DNA of 64,000 nt from Trichoplusia ni (GCF_003590095.1 NC_039492.1:10044001-10108000); one strand, 5' to 3'; shown: positions 50,081-62,649, numbered from the stretch's first letter. Notes: a model not told the origin generated them from the sequence alone. Made by a program: numbers and translations.

Positions 50081-53000
50081 TCAGAAGGTCGACCTGCACA
50101 GTGGACAGTTTGACTTGTTGCTGGTTGCGAACCATTTGCGCTGCAAACAAAGAAGAATGGGAAAATCATGTATAAAACTTGGTCCAAATGGAGAGCCATT
50201 TTTACAAGTCTTGCAGGTACCGGCAGCTACGAGACCTATGTAGATTCAATAGTTTAATAAGATACTGGCTTATGGAAGCTAGTGTGAATGCGAAAGGATC
50301 ACGTTTTATAAAATACACAACGTGTGGACGCGCTGAGAAGTGTGAGCTGCGAAAAGATTTACTGACTATCCACTACTGATTCGTACGAGCGTGGATAAGC
50401 CCATATCTATGTGCACACGACATTGATAAAATTAAACTTAAATCGCTAGTTACCAGACACAAGTTGTGGAACTTGTTCTTGCACTGGTGGCAGGGCACGC
50501 GCGGCAGGCGGCCCGTGTTGGGGTGCAGGCGGCAGTAGCAGATGTAGCACTGCGGCGAGCTCTCCACCTTCGCGCTCACCGCCTGCGTCCACATCTTCAG
50601 CGCGTTCAGGATGGTGCCGTTCTGCGAACAGACGTGACGTCAGCGGGGGCGCACCGGCTGGCAGCCGCGCATCGCACTAGCTCACCTGGTAGGCCAGGTA
50701 CAGCGCCACCCAGTGCGTGTTGGCGCCGGGGCCCAGCTCGTCGGCGGCCGCGATGCGCGGCGGCGTCAGCGGGTGCGCCGGCGACAGCCACACGCGCAGC
50801 TCGATGACGCGCTCCTCCACGGTGTACAGGCAGGTCACCTCGTTGCTGGACCAGGCGATGCGCACCTCCACGTCGGCGAGCTCGGCGGCGCGCTGCTGCA
50901 GCGCGCGCAGCTGCTGGCGCGCGGCGGGCGGCGCCACGTAGGCGCGCACGAGGCGCTCCAGCAGGCGCGCGGCGCGGCCGGGCGCGGCGCCCCACCAGCC
51001 GCGCGCGCCGCCCGCGCCCGGCCCGCACAGCGCGCTGAACACGCCGCGACACGCCAGCGCCGCCACCTCCGTCGCCTCCTCCGCCGCGCGCTCTGCGGAC
51101 ACCCCGCCTCGTTACACCCTGCTAGCTTATGGCTCGTGCGTAGTAGGTTAGAAGAAGTCACCTGGCGCGCAGAAGTCGGGAGCGGCGTCGAACAAGCTGG
51201 CGTAGTGCGGCGGCGGCGCGGCGGGCGCGGTGCTGGCGGCGAAGGCGAACAGCTCGGCGGGCAGCAGCCGCAGCGCCGTCTCCAGTACCGCCTCCACGTA
51301 CTTGCGTTCCCTGCACGCACACTCACACGACACTCAGTGCAAGCTCACTAATACAAATATAATCATACAATACAGAACAGCATCGATTACCTGTATATCT
51401 GCAGATAATGGTGGTACAGGTCTCCTCGCGCTAAATGACACACTGACGCGATGATTTCGGCCAGTAAGAGCCAGCCGAGGGCCATACTGTAGCTATCAGA
51501 TGTCGTCACCAACTCACAGGTAGCCTCACCTAATCTGCAGTATGCGATACAAAATCATTTGAATGCAACCAAACATGCCATTTAACCAGCCATTATTTTA
51601 AGTGTTTATTGGTAAAATCAGGCGACTAACACCACTGTGCTGAGCGCCGCCTCGACGATCTCGTGCAGCTGCGTGAAGGTGTCGTGGAAGTAGTCCAGCG
51701 AGAATTCTGGGCGTTCGTGCTCGGCGTCGTCATCGGCGGAGCTGTCGTCGCTCCACAGGCTGAGCCTCTCCGCTGTGCAGGAGAAGGAGTCGGGTTAGAG
51801 AGGGCCGGCAGTGCGGTGGGGCGGGGCGGAGGGGCGCAGAGGGCGTACCGTCGTCCAGCACGAGCGGCGCGGCCAGGCGGCGCAGCAGGCGCGCGGCCAG
51901 GCGCTTGGCGGGCGGCGCGGCGGGCCGCAGCAGCGCGCCCGCGCCCGCCCGCGCCAGCGCCGCCAGCGCCAGCGGGCCCGTGGCGCGCGCCTTGCCCAGC
52001 GCCTCCCACTCCATCAGCTCCACGGTACTGCAAAGCGCCTCCAACACGCAGTTCTTGCTGCTCGTCAGCTCCATTGTTGTGCACGATTCTGCGGAACGCA
52101 TAGCCATAAAAAAATATTTAATGAGTTGAAAACGAGACTTATACGAGACGATAGCTTTATATGGAGATGATACCGTACTCACCGAGGACGTGCAAGATGA
52201 TAGTGAAGAGGTTGTGGTGCGTGTCGGGCGCGAAGATGTCGGTCCACTCGGCCATGAGGTCGGCGACGTGCGGCGCGGGCTGCTGGCGCAGGGCGCGCGC
52301 GCGCACGTCGCGCACGAAGCCGCGCACGGCCGCGAACAGGCGCAGCGCCGCGCGCGCCAGCATCGCCACCTGCACACACGCGGGTCAGCCAGCCGCCAGC
52401 CGCCAGCCGCGCCGCCGGGCTCGCGCGACATGCTCACCTTGCTGCACGACCACTTGTGCTTGCTCTTCTCCAGACTGCTGAGCAGTGAGCACATGGTGAT
52501 GGTGGTGAAGTCCCAATGATGCGCGGGGGCTTCCCAGCCGCACGTCTCTACCATGGCCGTTAGGAATTCGACCACGGACACGTTGCTTAACACGTCGTTC
52601 CAGGGCAAGTCCGATATGTCTCTGTTTAGATAATAACAGTTACAGTTACGGTCGAGCCGACACGTAGGGGCGAGCGAGGCGGGCGGCGCCGGTGCCTGTC
52701 CGACAGTTTGCCGCACAGACAATCCCATGTTTTCAGATAAAAAAAACATTCAGATTACAGTTATCGTAAAGTTAAAATTTAATAATAGGTTGTTATTATA
52801 TAAAACACTGCATTAAAGATAAAATAAATTATTCTCAAAATACTTTGTTATTTCTTTTTTACGTACGCGCAAAGCATTAACACTTCAAATGCACTAGGTG
52901 CGATGGTAACTCTGTGGCTGTTCTGTGTGCACCTTCTGCACGAAGTAAAATTGTATATTGTAGAGTCAGCGCGGCGTCGCTCACCTGTCGTAGAGCATGG

Positions 53001-56000
53001 TGTGGTTGTGGCGGTAGTAGGCGTTGATGACGAGGTCGGGGTCGCAGCGGGCGGCGTCGGCCAGCGCGCGGCGCAGCTCGGCGGGCTCCAGCGAGGCCGC
53101 GTGCGCCGCGTGCCAGCTGTGCAGCATGACCACGTAGCGCGCGCGGTACTGCGCCGCCGCGTCCGCGCCGCCCGCGCCGCCCGCCTGCAGCGTGTGCAGC
53201 AGGCCGGGCGCGTCCGCCGCGGGGGGCGCGGGCGTCGCGCTCGGGTACCAGCGGCGCGCCAGCGGCCACAGGTAGCCGGCCGCCAGCGCGCGCGAGTCCA
53301 GCGCGCGGGCCACGCTGTCGCGCCCCGAGGGGCCCGACGCGCTGATCACGTCCTCCAGCAGAGAATCCATTTTCTGTTTTGCTTGACGAATTAAATCGTA
53401 GCGGGACCACTGAAAATGGTTTGTATGCTGTTTGTATATGCTATCCGCACGTCGCAGTCCCGGAATGTACGGAAATAGATTTTCTTAATAATAATTTTAC
53501 AGCGCGTCTATGCATTATCAAATTGCTAGCAACTAGTCTACATACACAAGCAAACAGAACGACAAACAAACAAGAAAATTGAGTGAATAAAATTGTGAGA
53601 AAATGCTGGAATTTTACATTAATGCGTCGAAATCGTTTTAGTTCTAATAAATAAAGATTCCGTGTAACTGTCTTGGCTGTTGTACGAGATGTTGGCGTCA
53701 CTCGTCGCTCGTTTGCAGCGACAATCTTTTCGAGCGACCCCATTTTAAATTTCCCGAAAAACAAAACAATAATATATATAATCTAATTGTGAACTTGCTA
53801 TTATGTAAAAACAAGCGTGATTAAAAGTTACAAAGGTGCATTAAAAAAAAGGAGGCTCTCAGTTTGATTGTTTGTATGTATGTATGTTTGTCCGCAATTA
53901 TCTCGCGTTTGGCTGAAGCAATTTGGTTGCGGTTTTCAGAAAAGTAGAACAAGTGCCCCTGAATAAATAGGATTCATAGTTTTTTCTGTACTTACAAATT
54001 GATAGCCTTCTTCCAATAAATATATAACGATATAGTCGTAGAGCACCCGACAGAATTCATCTCGTAGGTATTCATCCTGCAGGAGCGTATCGCACCATGT
54101 CTTCGAGTTAGATTCCTCATCCTCGTCGTCGTCCGAACCAATCTTGTGGAGGAAGAGGGTTCTCAAGTAGACGGCGCGGAACAGGAGGTCGTGCACGTAG
54201 GGCACGAGCTCAGCCTCGGTGAGGTCCTCCGCGTCAGGGTCCGAGGCGGACCCCACCACCGCGTCCAGCAGCGCGTGCTCGCCACGCTGCGGGCAGCACA
54301 GCCGCGCGCTCAGGCACAGCAGGCGCAGGGCGGCGGCCTCGGGCCCGCGCGCGCCCCCCGCCGCGCCCCCGCCCGCGCCCCCGCCCCGCGACAGCAGCAG
54401 CCGCGAGGCGTCGGCCGCGCCCTCCGCACCCGCGCCTACCCACACTAGCTCCGCACATGGAGACACCACGTTTTCGATTTTACTTATGTCCAGATCTTTG
54501 ATACTGAAAATCAATGACAGAAACGCGATTAGAAGCGTAAAATCCATCTACAGGGGTTGACATCTTTAGGGATAATGTGTCATCTTGAAAAAGGGATAAA
54601 ATGAATTTAATGTAAAACTTTGCAAAATAAAACAGTATTTGTATGTGGATGATCATATTGCTTTAAACTCACTCAAGGAACAGCTGGTCGTGTATAAAGC
54701 TGGCCGCCTGCTGCAGCGCGCGCTGGCGGGCGTCGCGCGGCATGGCGGCCAGCCCGTCCTGCCACGACGAGCGGACCTCGCACCACGTGTCCACGGACAG
54801 CCGCGGGTCGCCGCGCTGACCACACAAATGTATTATGATCATTTATATATCATTTGATCTAAGGCGAATCGGTGCCTAGGTTTATAAACGTTGGCAAAAC
54901 TTGTTTTGAGCGATACGAGTTTGATCTTAATAGCTTCACAGCACAATAGGAGTGAAATATATAGAAGGCGAAGGGTCTCACCGGCACGAGGATGTTGAGT
55001 CGGAACAAGTCTCGGACGAGGCGCTCGTAGTGGTCGGAGTGCGCGTGGTCGTGCAGGTCGGACACGAGGCGCGCCGCCAGCGCGGCGGCCGGGTCCAGCG
55101 CGGCGCCGCGCGGCGGGGCCAGCGCCGCGCCCACCGCGGCCAGCACGCGCGCCAGCGCCGCCGCGCCCGCCAGCGGCCGCGCGCCCGCCACGCACGCCAG
55201 CAGCAGCGGCGCGGCGGGCGGCGCGCGCGCGGCGGCGGCCCGCTCGGCCAGCCGCACGAGGGCCTCGCCCGCGCCGGCGCCCGCCAGCCAGCGCCGCGCC
55301 GCCGCGCGCGTCACGGCGGGGTGCCGCGCGCTCACCGCCAGGCACCACTCCACCGTCTGCCAGGACATCTGTCGGGGGCGCGCCGCGCCAACATATTATG
55401 TTTATGGAATGCTACAAATATACACATATTTTTTTCTGATTTCCGAAAAACATAATGCATCAGTTAAATTACCTTTTCAAAGGACCCGTACGTAGCGTCT
55501 TGCTCCTCTTCAGACATATATTTCATTGCTAAAAATACGACGTCAACGACTGACTTGCTGCACATAGCATCTTTGGTTAGCCATGTACTTAAAACTTTTT
55601 CATACAGCTTGTACACACTATCCACATCAAATTGTCTGGCTATGGCCATATATAGATTTTCACTGTCAAAGTCATTTAGTAATGTAAGCAAAGGTGTTAA
55701 AATAGGGTCCGCTACTTGTTTCTGTTCAGCTGTTTGAAAGTAATGCGCGCATATCGTGTGCAGAGTGTGGTGCAGGCAGTGCGTGTAGCGCGGCGCCAAC
55801 GCGGACTGTGCAGGGGGCGCGGGGGGCGCAGGGGGCGCGGTCCCGGGGGAGGGGCGGCGAGGGGGGCGCGCGCTCCCTCACCGTCGGCTCGTCACCGTCG
55901 AACTTAATGCTCAGCTGTTTCTTAGTGTCCTGGGTGAATGCCGTCTTTAGAGTTTGCAATAACAGTATGTGTCCCTCAATACACCTTTCTATTTCATTAT

Positions 56001-59000
56001 CATCGAAGCTACATTTATCGATTTGTGTCAAAACTGAAGAACTGACATTCTGCCAAAAGTTTCTGATGAGCTGATCATACTTTTCGTTGTTTACTTCTGT
56101 GGATTGTTTTAGCCAATATTTAACAAGGGAAGCCATATTGGTAGCCGAGCATTTTATAAGGTTGGTCCTGGTCTGTCCGTCCTGCTGCGTCGAGAGTACC
56201 CTCTCGAGCCACTGCCTGTGCACACTCGTGGTGATCTCCAGGACAAAGCTATGCTCTTGTATAGATAGGTATCTTAAACACTCGGCTAAGCTCGTAATCC
56301 ATGCTTGACGCTCACTTTTAGAATTTAATATGTTTTTCTTATCTAATCTGTAATTGTAATAAATACATGTAAATTAAATTGACAAAGTACATAATCTATT
56401 AAAAGAAGTCTTAGTCCCCTCACTCACCCAGAAAACACTGCTTTGAAGAATGTCTCATAAAATTCCTTGGTTAGTAAATCCTGCGGCAAATGTGCTAGCA
56501 GCGGTAGGAGCATGTTCGACAAATGCCTCGCATCACCCCACCCCCCTTAAAAGTTATAAATAAATAATATAATAACGAAAGTCCGGAATAAAAAACGAAT
56601 GTTAGGTTAATGTAAGGCTCGCTATTATTGTGAACTCACCATTTTCTAAGACATCCAGTATTCTTTTGACTAGCAACTCTTTTTTGTCTAAATATGCTGG
56701 CCAGTCCTGAAACATAGAGCATAGGTAGTAAACGCGCGAACCCGTATCGTGTCCCGCATGGTGGGGGGTGGGGGTGTGGGGGGCAGACAGCCCCAGAGCG
56801 GCGCGCCGTCCAGCAGCAGGCGCGCGCCGTCCAGCAGCAGGCGCAGCAGGCGCGCGCCGTGCGGGTGTGTGTGTGGGGGGTGGGGGGGTGGGGGGCTACC
56901 TGCGCGTGGTGCATGAGCTGCAGCAGACAGCCCCACAGCGGCGGCGCGGCGGCGGCGGCGGGCTGGTGCGCGCCGTCCAGCAGCAGGCGCAGCAGGCGCG
57001 CGCCGTGAGGGTGTGGGGGGTGGGGGGTGGGGGGCTACCTGCGCGTGGTGCATGAGCTGCAGCAGACAGCCCCACAGCGGCGGCGCGGCGGCGGCGGCGG
57101 GCTGGTGCGCGCCGTCCAGCAGCAGGCGCAGCAGGCGCGCGCCGTGCGGGTGTGGGGGGTGGGGGGTGGGGGGCTACCTGCGCGTGGTGCATGAGCTGCA
57201 GCAGACAGCCCCACAGCGGCGGCGCGGCGGCGGCGGCGGGCTGGTGCGCGCCGTCCAGCAGCAGGCGCGCGCCGTGCGGGTGTGGGGGGTGGGGGGTGGG
57301 GGGCTACCTGCGCGTGGCGCATGAGCTGCAGCAGACAGCCCCAGAGCGGCGGCGCGGCGGCGGCGGCGGGCTGGTGCGCGCCGTCCAGCAGCAGGCGCAG
57401 CAGGCGCGCGCCGTGTGCGGGCCCGAAGGCGGCCGGGAAGCGCGCCAGCAGGCGGCCCGCCGCCGCGTACCACGCGCCGCGCACCTGGTCCGCGCCCTGC
57501 GCCAGCTTCCAGAAGGCGCCGGCCTGCAGCAGCGGCCCCAGCTCTGCCCACAGCCACTCGTCGTGCGCGGCGGGCAAATGCTCCAAGAAGTATTCTAAGC
57601 CCTGCAGACTGCTCGTCTTGATTCGATTCATCTGAAGTTCGCGGTCTTCTGCGTTCTCTATTCTGTAAAAGATAAACAAAATATGTTTCTTTTATAATTC
57701 TATTACTAAATAATATTTATTTTTATTAATAAAACTCATTCCAAAAGTCTAGTGAAACCTTTTTGTGACAACACTTTCAGCATTGCCAATTAGGCTGTCG
57801 AGCAGGTGCGCCATCACCTCCGCCTTACAGAATGATATCACTTCCGGTAACTTGTTGTCAGGGAATGTGCTCTGTTAACAGTAACAAACAAATCACTGAA
57901 AAACCAACTAGTGCCCATAAATCAATAATTAGTCAAAGTTAAAAGCAAGATTTTGAGAATAAATATGCTAGAGTACGGCGGAGTACCTTGAGCGCGTGCG
58001 CGGCGGCGGCCTGCGCGGGCGCGTGCGCGTCGTGCTGCGCGGCCAGCCAGGCCGGCAGCAGCGCCTTCAAATGCGGGGCCACGCGCCGCCCGCACACGCG
58101 CACTAGCGCGCCCTGGCACACCTGCACACACCACACAACTCAAAAAATTATATCTAAATAATTTTATTACTAGTAGGCCTAAAAAAGGCGCCTAAGAAAT
58201 GATAAAATACGCAATTAATGCCTCCTAGTGCACACTTCCAAAATGTCATTCCCATGGAGATACACCGACGAAAAGCTCAATAGGTTACCCTTCTAAGGGC
58301 TAAATTACTTGAAAACATTTTTTTCTAAATGTCTGCCAGATAGTGGCTAATCAGTGATTGTGAAAAAAAAAATCGCTTAATCAAAAAAAAATTACAAGAT
58401 TGTACAAGTTCAGAGATATGCATCAAAACTGCATGATGGCTATTGGTTATATTTGAAATTTAAATTACAAAGAAATTAAATATGATGCAAAATCTTGTTA
58501 AAAAGTACACTGTTGGTGAAAAAACAAAAAATATATAATATAATGTGTAATTTCCCTAAAAATTTCATGCAACTCTACAAGAACAGGTAATATAGGTCAA
58601 GGCACAACACACAGGTCTTTGACAAATACAGGCAAATAAACTGGCGAAGTAGACGGATTGGTTACACTATAGGGAAGCCACACGTGCAGGTGCTGTTAAA
58701 CATGCCTGATGAATGAGTTGGAGTTATCCTAAATTTAGGAACAACAATTTTTTTTATATTATAATCTCTAATTAAACATTAATTGGATAGATTGACAACT
58801 TCGAATTCATACAACATACAAAGTTTGTTGTATAATTTTATGTCAATACAATCAGAATGGTAAGTAATATGACATGTTACATACCTGAGTAAGTTCTCTG
58901 ACTTTGCGATCTGTGTCGGCTGACAGTATTTTGTAGAAATGTGCCCAGCTAGGGAGAGCTGCTACAACATCATTCACATCTGTACTATTTACAAGTTCAC

Positions 59001-60040
59001 ACAACTCCTGCAGAGCCTGAAACATTGAACCCTATCTATAGTAGAGAAGTATTTTTTGCACTACTCTTATTAATACAAGTTATTACTTCTGCTGAGCATC
59101 ATTTGTTTTACTGACAAAATGATATGGGCTTATTATAGCTAATTGTAATATAGAACAGTGTTGTCTGAATTGATAAATCTGAAACTCTTATTGTGAAAAG
59201 ATATTGTTTATTTTCCATACCTTTGCTCGTGTTATAGGATCTTTCTTATTAAGCTTCTTGATGCAGATCTGAAACTCAGGAGTAAGGCCTTGCTCTAGAT
59301 TAGTAGCAGCAAGTGTGGGAAACAACTGAGGAACAGTTTTCCCGCTGCTCAAAGTCATAAGACCTCCATCGAGGTTCACTCCACTACTAAGCAGCCCAGC
59401 ACTGCGGCTGCTGCTTGAAGGCTGAAAAGGAAAAGGTTAAATTTGTTCCTGACAACTGAAAACTTAATTATATCACATGTACTGCTTTTGTTATACACAT
59501 ACACAACACATACAAATACAAAAGACAAGTTTAGAATAAGAGTATTTTAGTTGAAAATTATAATAATCATAAATATATATTCTTAGATGTTTTTTATTTT
59601 AACTAAAATATGATGATAATAATATCCAATTTATTTTATTATTGGCTCTTAGATTACGCTACATTGAACCCACATACATGATCCCATATGTAAGCCCATA
59701 GTTATCAAGATCATTTTTATTTATTTTGTTTACTTCACAATAAGAGACTTCACATCATTTATACTTAAAATTTTTACATTAAATATTTTTTGCTGTTAAC
59801 TTTCGACAGTTCAATCATGCACTAATAGGTATTTTTGATGTGTTGATTCATTGAGTGAATAGTTCTACTGTACACATTCTATATGCCAGTATATTGTTGT
59901 TGTTCCTAGCTACAAAAACGTACAAATTATGTTCAATTATATTATTATCATGCCATCGTAATTGCGATTTAAAGTGGTTATACTTAACTTACCCTAACAT
60001 TGTTTTTAGTTCGTTGGCTTTGTTTAGTCTTACCACCCAT
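50081..60040 (-). CDS. LTN1: Listerin E3 ubiquitin ligase (LTN1), 23 exons
   Basis: Exons in transcript order: 59993-60040, 59221-59421, 58885-59016, 57987-58121, 57759-57871, 57308-57662, 56640-56706, 56428-56545, 55882-56347, 55473-55805, 54982-55368, 54673-54815, 53996-54503, 52985-53373, 52438-52621, 52183-52369, 51849-52088, 51631-51772, 51391-51534, 51162-51310, 50686-51092, 50454-50621, 50081-50140. Phases agree throughout, giving 1691 aa (human about 1766). The start MGGKTKQSQRTKNNVR matches the listerin N-terminus. The end is a RING-CH-type finger: 'CYICYCRLHP', 'CHQCKNKFHNLCLRKWF', 'NCPLCRSTF'. Between lies a long helical-repeat solenoid. The known role is ubiquitylating nascent chains on stalled 60S ribosomes (ribosome quality control). 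Many middle exons are extremely GC-rich (Ala/Arg-rich), while exons 9-10 are AT-rich. The exon-8 start (after 'ttttaag') and the intron-5 donor (GTTTCA) are the weakest junctions. Confidence 0.92.
55806..55881 (-). other. Very short, C-rich LTN1 intron 9
   Basis: 76 nt from donor GTGAGG to acceptor CACAG, almost entirely G and C with repeated 'gccccctgcgccccc'-like blocks on the transcript strand in place of a U-rich tract. Skipping it would keep a reading frame for a short distance, but the flanking exons join in phase only if it is removed. Confidence 0.75.
56778..57430 (-). repeat. Tandem repeat of the end of LTN1 exon 6, including its splice donor
   Basis: The last about 100 bp of exon 6 and the first about 30 bp of intron 6 are repeated toward the 3' side. 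The donor-bearing string (plus strand 'ggctacctgcgcgtgg') starts at 57302, 57172, 57033 and 56894, giving periods of 130, 139 and 139 bp. A decayed partial copy lies at 56785-56860. The 130-bp unit lacks one 9-bp 'gcagcaggc' block. Only use of the first donor (exon end at 57308) gives the phase needed for exon 7 without an early stop. Confidence 0.93.
58122..58884 (-). other. LTN1 intron 3, no internal feature seen
   Basis: 763 nt of AT-rich sequence with no exon or repeat that I recognise. Confidence 0.5.
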
Positions 60041-61163
60041 TTTGTCATTTAACAACTATTTATGTGTAATTTTAGATTGGTCACAGAAATATTATGACGA
60101 ATGTTTACACTATATACAATTTAAAGGTAATTTACTACAGTAATTATTGCCCAGTAACAGCCACTTGGCAGGTTTGGTGTTATATTTACTAGGTACTTGA
60201 CAATGACAGCTGACAGCACAACTAGAACGTCATTCCAATGTGGTGTTCCAACGACATATAGAAGGTGTACACCACAGATTTAACATAATGGCGTTAATAA
60301 ATATACTAGGTCTGTGGGTTAATAAATACAGAGGCTTAATTTTCGAAGACCAGCCAAATTCCGTAATATTTCTAAATCGGTTTTAAGGTCTATGCGAAAA
60401 GACAAAGTACCTTCGTATTTTTTTTTGATTTTATCAATTTTAACATGATTAACAAATAGGATAGCTTTATCCGATTTTATGTTCCCGTGGGACCATTTTT
60501 GATTTGTGGCGGGTGGGCTTCTCGTATAAAGGCTATAGTCTGACAAACAAAATACTATGTTGATATTTGACGAGCTTGGAAATTAGTCGATTTGGCTGTT
60601 AAATAATAGACGCTAATTAATAGACAAGATCACTGTTACCGACAAACAGTTGCAAGTTTGTACGCAAATATTACTATTGAATATGGCCACTTATTTTATT
60701 CCGTAAAGCTGTTGTATCGAAACCAATCACCTTATTATTACAGGATCTTACAAGATATCTGACTATCTTACTGATAAAAACGCATGGGATTGAGCTGATC
60801 GCTAATAGAGCTGTCTATTGCTGCCCGGTTATCTTCTGCATGCTGACATGTGTTTTGCATTTTGCATATGATACGTTTTAATTAATTGATGACATGTTTT
60901 GTGCTTTTGCATATACATTTATACAATTTTTGACATATTTTGTGCTTTTGCATATAATGTTTACCGAATTATTAATTTTATTTTATTTTTTTATTGTAAG
61001 TATAAACTTTATGCAGGTATATGTTAATTGTAGTTTCTCAAACTGGCGATTTGAGTGAGATTATTTGTTTTTTTCCCTTGCTCAGATCGATCTGGTACTT
61101 TCTTCAAAAGGCCAGTCCAAAAAAATACCGTGCATTGGTTTATACATGTCATATCGCATTGAA
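60041..61163. other. LTN1 upstream region and intergenic DNA
   Basis: The first 200 bp upstream of LTN1 contain a TGACA cluster ('ttgacaatgacagctgacag' at about 60198-60217). A minus-strand frame of 75 codons at 60319-60546 (...'YEGTLSFRIDLKTDLEILRN'...) looks protein-like but has no homology that I recognise and no splice context. 60840-60990 has three repeats of 'tttgcatat' type sequence. Confidence 0.4.
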
Positions 61164-61335
61164 ATTGTCTGGACTTTAAAAGAGACTGTGACCCCTTGAG
61201 TTTGTTTCGACATTTCTTCTCAGGGTAGTCTGATAGGAAATGTCGACTCCAGCGTTCTCAAAAAAAATAAGAAGACATGTAAAAGTGATGATATATCCTA
61301 CTTACAGAATAAATGATTTCATTTCATTTCTTTAT
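61164..61335 (+). repeat. Dispersed repeat, ATTTC-tailed (copy 2)
   Basis: Homologous over its full length to 2853-3020, with the same start, the same 'gtctgataggaaatgtcgac' core and the same 'aaatgatttcatttcattt' tail. Confidence 0.65.
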
Positions 61336-61680
61336 TTTTCCAAGTAACGGATTTTCTTGACTCAATTTGTTCTTTTTCGTGATTTTTGAGAAATTTCCGC
61401 CACACAATGTTTCACAAATAACATTTTCTGACAGAAATACTAACAAAAAATATGACTTCATTGTGAGAATTAAAAAAACGTAAAATCACTAACCTAAAAG
61501 TATCAAGATGTTTTCACAAAACTACGTAATACTAACCTAAAAGTAAAGTGATCGAATCCAACTGTCACTGTGTTTTTCAAAGTATGTCTGATTTAAATCA
61601 CTTTTAATACCTTTGCAGTTGTTTATTATAATATATAGAAGGTTTCTTGTTCTGCTTTTTAACATTTGCGGCATTATTAG
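61336..61680. other. Non-coding, nothing recognised
   Basis: AT-rich sequence with a short direct repeat 'actaacctaaaagta' at about 61489 and 61531. Confidence 0.4.
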
Positions 61681-61807
61681 GGGCTAGTTGGTCTAGTGGT
61701 TAGTGACCCTGAGTGCTATACCTGAGGTCGTAGGGTCGATTCCAGCCCAGGACAAATGTTGTGTGATGAGCATGATCATTTGTTCTGGTGTCTGGGTGTA
61801 CTTTATC
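61681..61807 (+). mobile_element. tRNA-derived SINE (second family)
   Basis: A-box-like 'ttggtctagtggttagtgac' and B-box-like 'gggtcgattcc' are spaced as in a tRNA gene, followed by 'caaatgttgtgtgatgagca' and 'tctggtgtctgggtgtactt'. The 'gtctgggtgt' element of the body is shared with the SINE at 17943 and 63098. A functional tRNA is unlikely because the arms do not close into a full cloverleaf. Confidence 0.7.
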
Positions 61808-62092
61808 TATAACTAGCTGACCCAGCAAACGTTGTTTTGCCTAATAAATTACTTCTAGTAGTATTTTTTTTAATGCCACATTATATAAAAAAAAAAGAAA
61901 GATTTCGTCAAAAAAATATTTTTTTTTTTAGTGTGATAAACCCTTATCACTTAGGGGTATGAAAAATTGATGTTGTTCTATTCTCAGACCTGCCTAATAT
62001 GTATACAAAATTTCATAAAAATCGGTCGCACCGTTTCGGAGGAGTACGGTAACTAACATCGTGACACAGGAATTTTATATATTAGAAGATAT
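61808..62092 (+). mobile_element. RTE-like 3' tail element
   Basis: It starts 'ataactagctgacccagcaa' then 'acgttgttttgcctaataaa', contains 'caaaatttcataaaaatcgg' and ends 'ggaattttatatattagaag'. The start matches the fragment at 1-62 in opposite orientation. The layout is that of insect RTE-type 3' tails. No reverse transcriptase is attached. Confidence 0.65.
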
Positions 62093-62284
62093 GTATGTAT
62101 TTAGAAATATACAAGTAAGTTTATCAGTTGTCTGGTTACCATAACACAAGCTCAGCTTAGCTTGGGATCAGATAACCGTGTGTGAGTTGTCCCAGGATGT
62201 ATAAATAAAATTTCGTACAGACATAGAGTTGACCTTGAGAAAGAACATAGGCTAGTTTTTATTCCGGACTTTTTAAGAGTTCTC

Positions 62285-62345
62285 TTGAAAACGCGATATA
62301 ACCGACATCGACGCGGGCGAAGCCGCGGGCGAAGAGCTAGTAATA
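62285..62345 (-). mobile_element. RTE-like 5' boundary fragment
   Basis: On the minus strand it reads 'ctagctcttcgcccgcggct' then 'tcgcccgcgtcgatg', the typical opening of RTE-type tails. Confidence 0.5.
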
Positions 62346-62649
62346 CTATATTGTAGGATAATCTGACTTGGCTAGTTTTTATTATATTTTTCTTATTCCG
62401 AAATATCGTTTTGCTGGAAGAAACTGATTATTATTTATATCATGGACATGACGTCTCTATTCTGACTTGTGGGACCTTATGTTAGAGTTATTTTGAAAAC
62501 ACTGAGTCTATCTTCCGAGCACACAAAATAAGTATTAGGGCTACCTGTAATTTAATACCTACAAGTAAATTAATGTACTTTTAAAATTAGAAAGTCTTAA
62601 AATTAACTCAATATAATAATATGTGTTATCAAACACAAGATCAGAAAAC

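Noticed and set aside
53441..53764. 107-codon minus-strand frame inside LTN1 intron 13
   Set aside because: Adding it would break the consistent exon phases of LTN1 (53996 donor to 53373 acceptor are already in phase), and it shows no homology.
56768..57598. Plus-strand Gly/Trp/Cys- and Ala/Arg-rich frames over the LTN1 repeat
   Set aside because: Antisense or frame-shifted readings of the tandem exon end; no start, splice or homology support.
61681..61760. Genuine tRNA gene
   Set aside because: A- and B-box-like motifs are present, but the flanks do not pair as a full acceptor stem and a SINE body follows directly.
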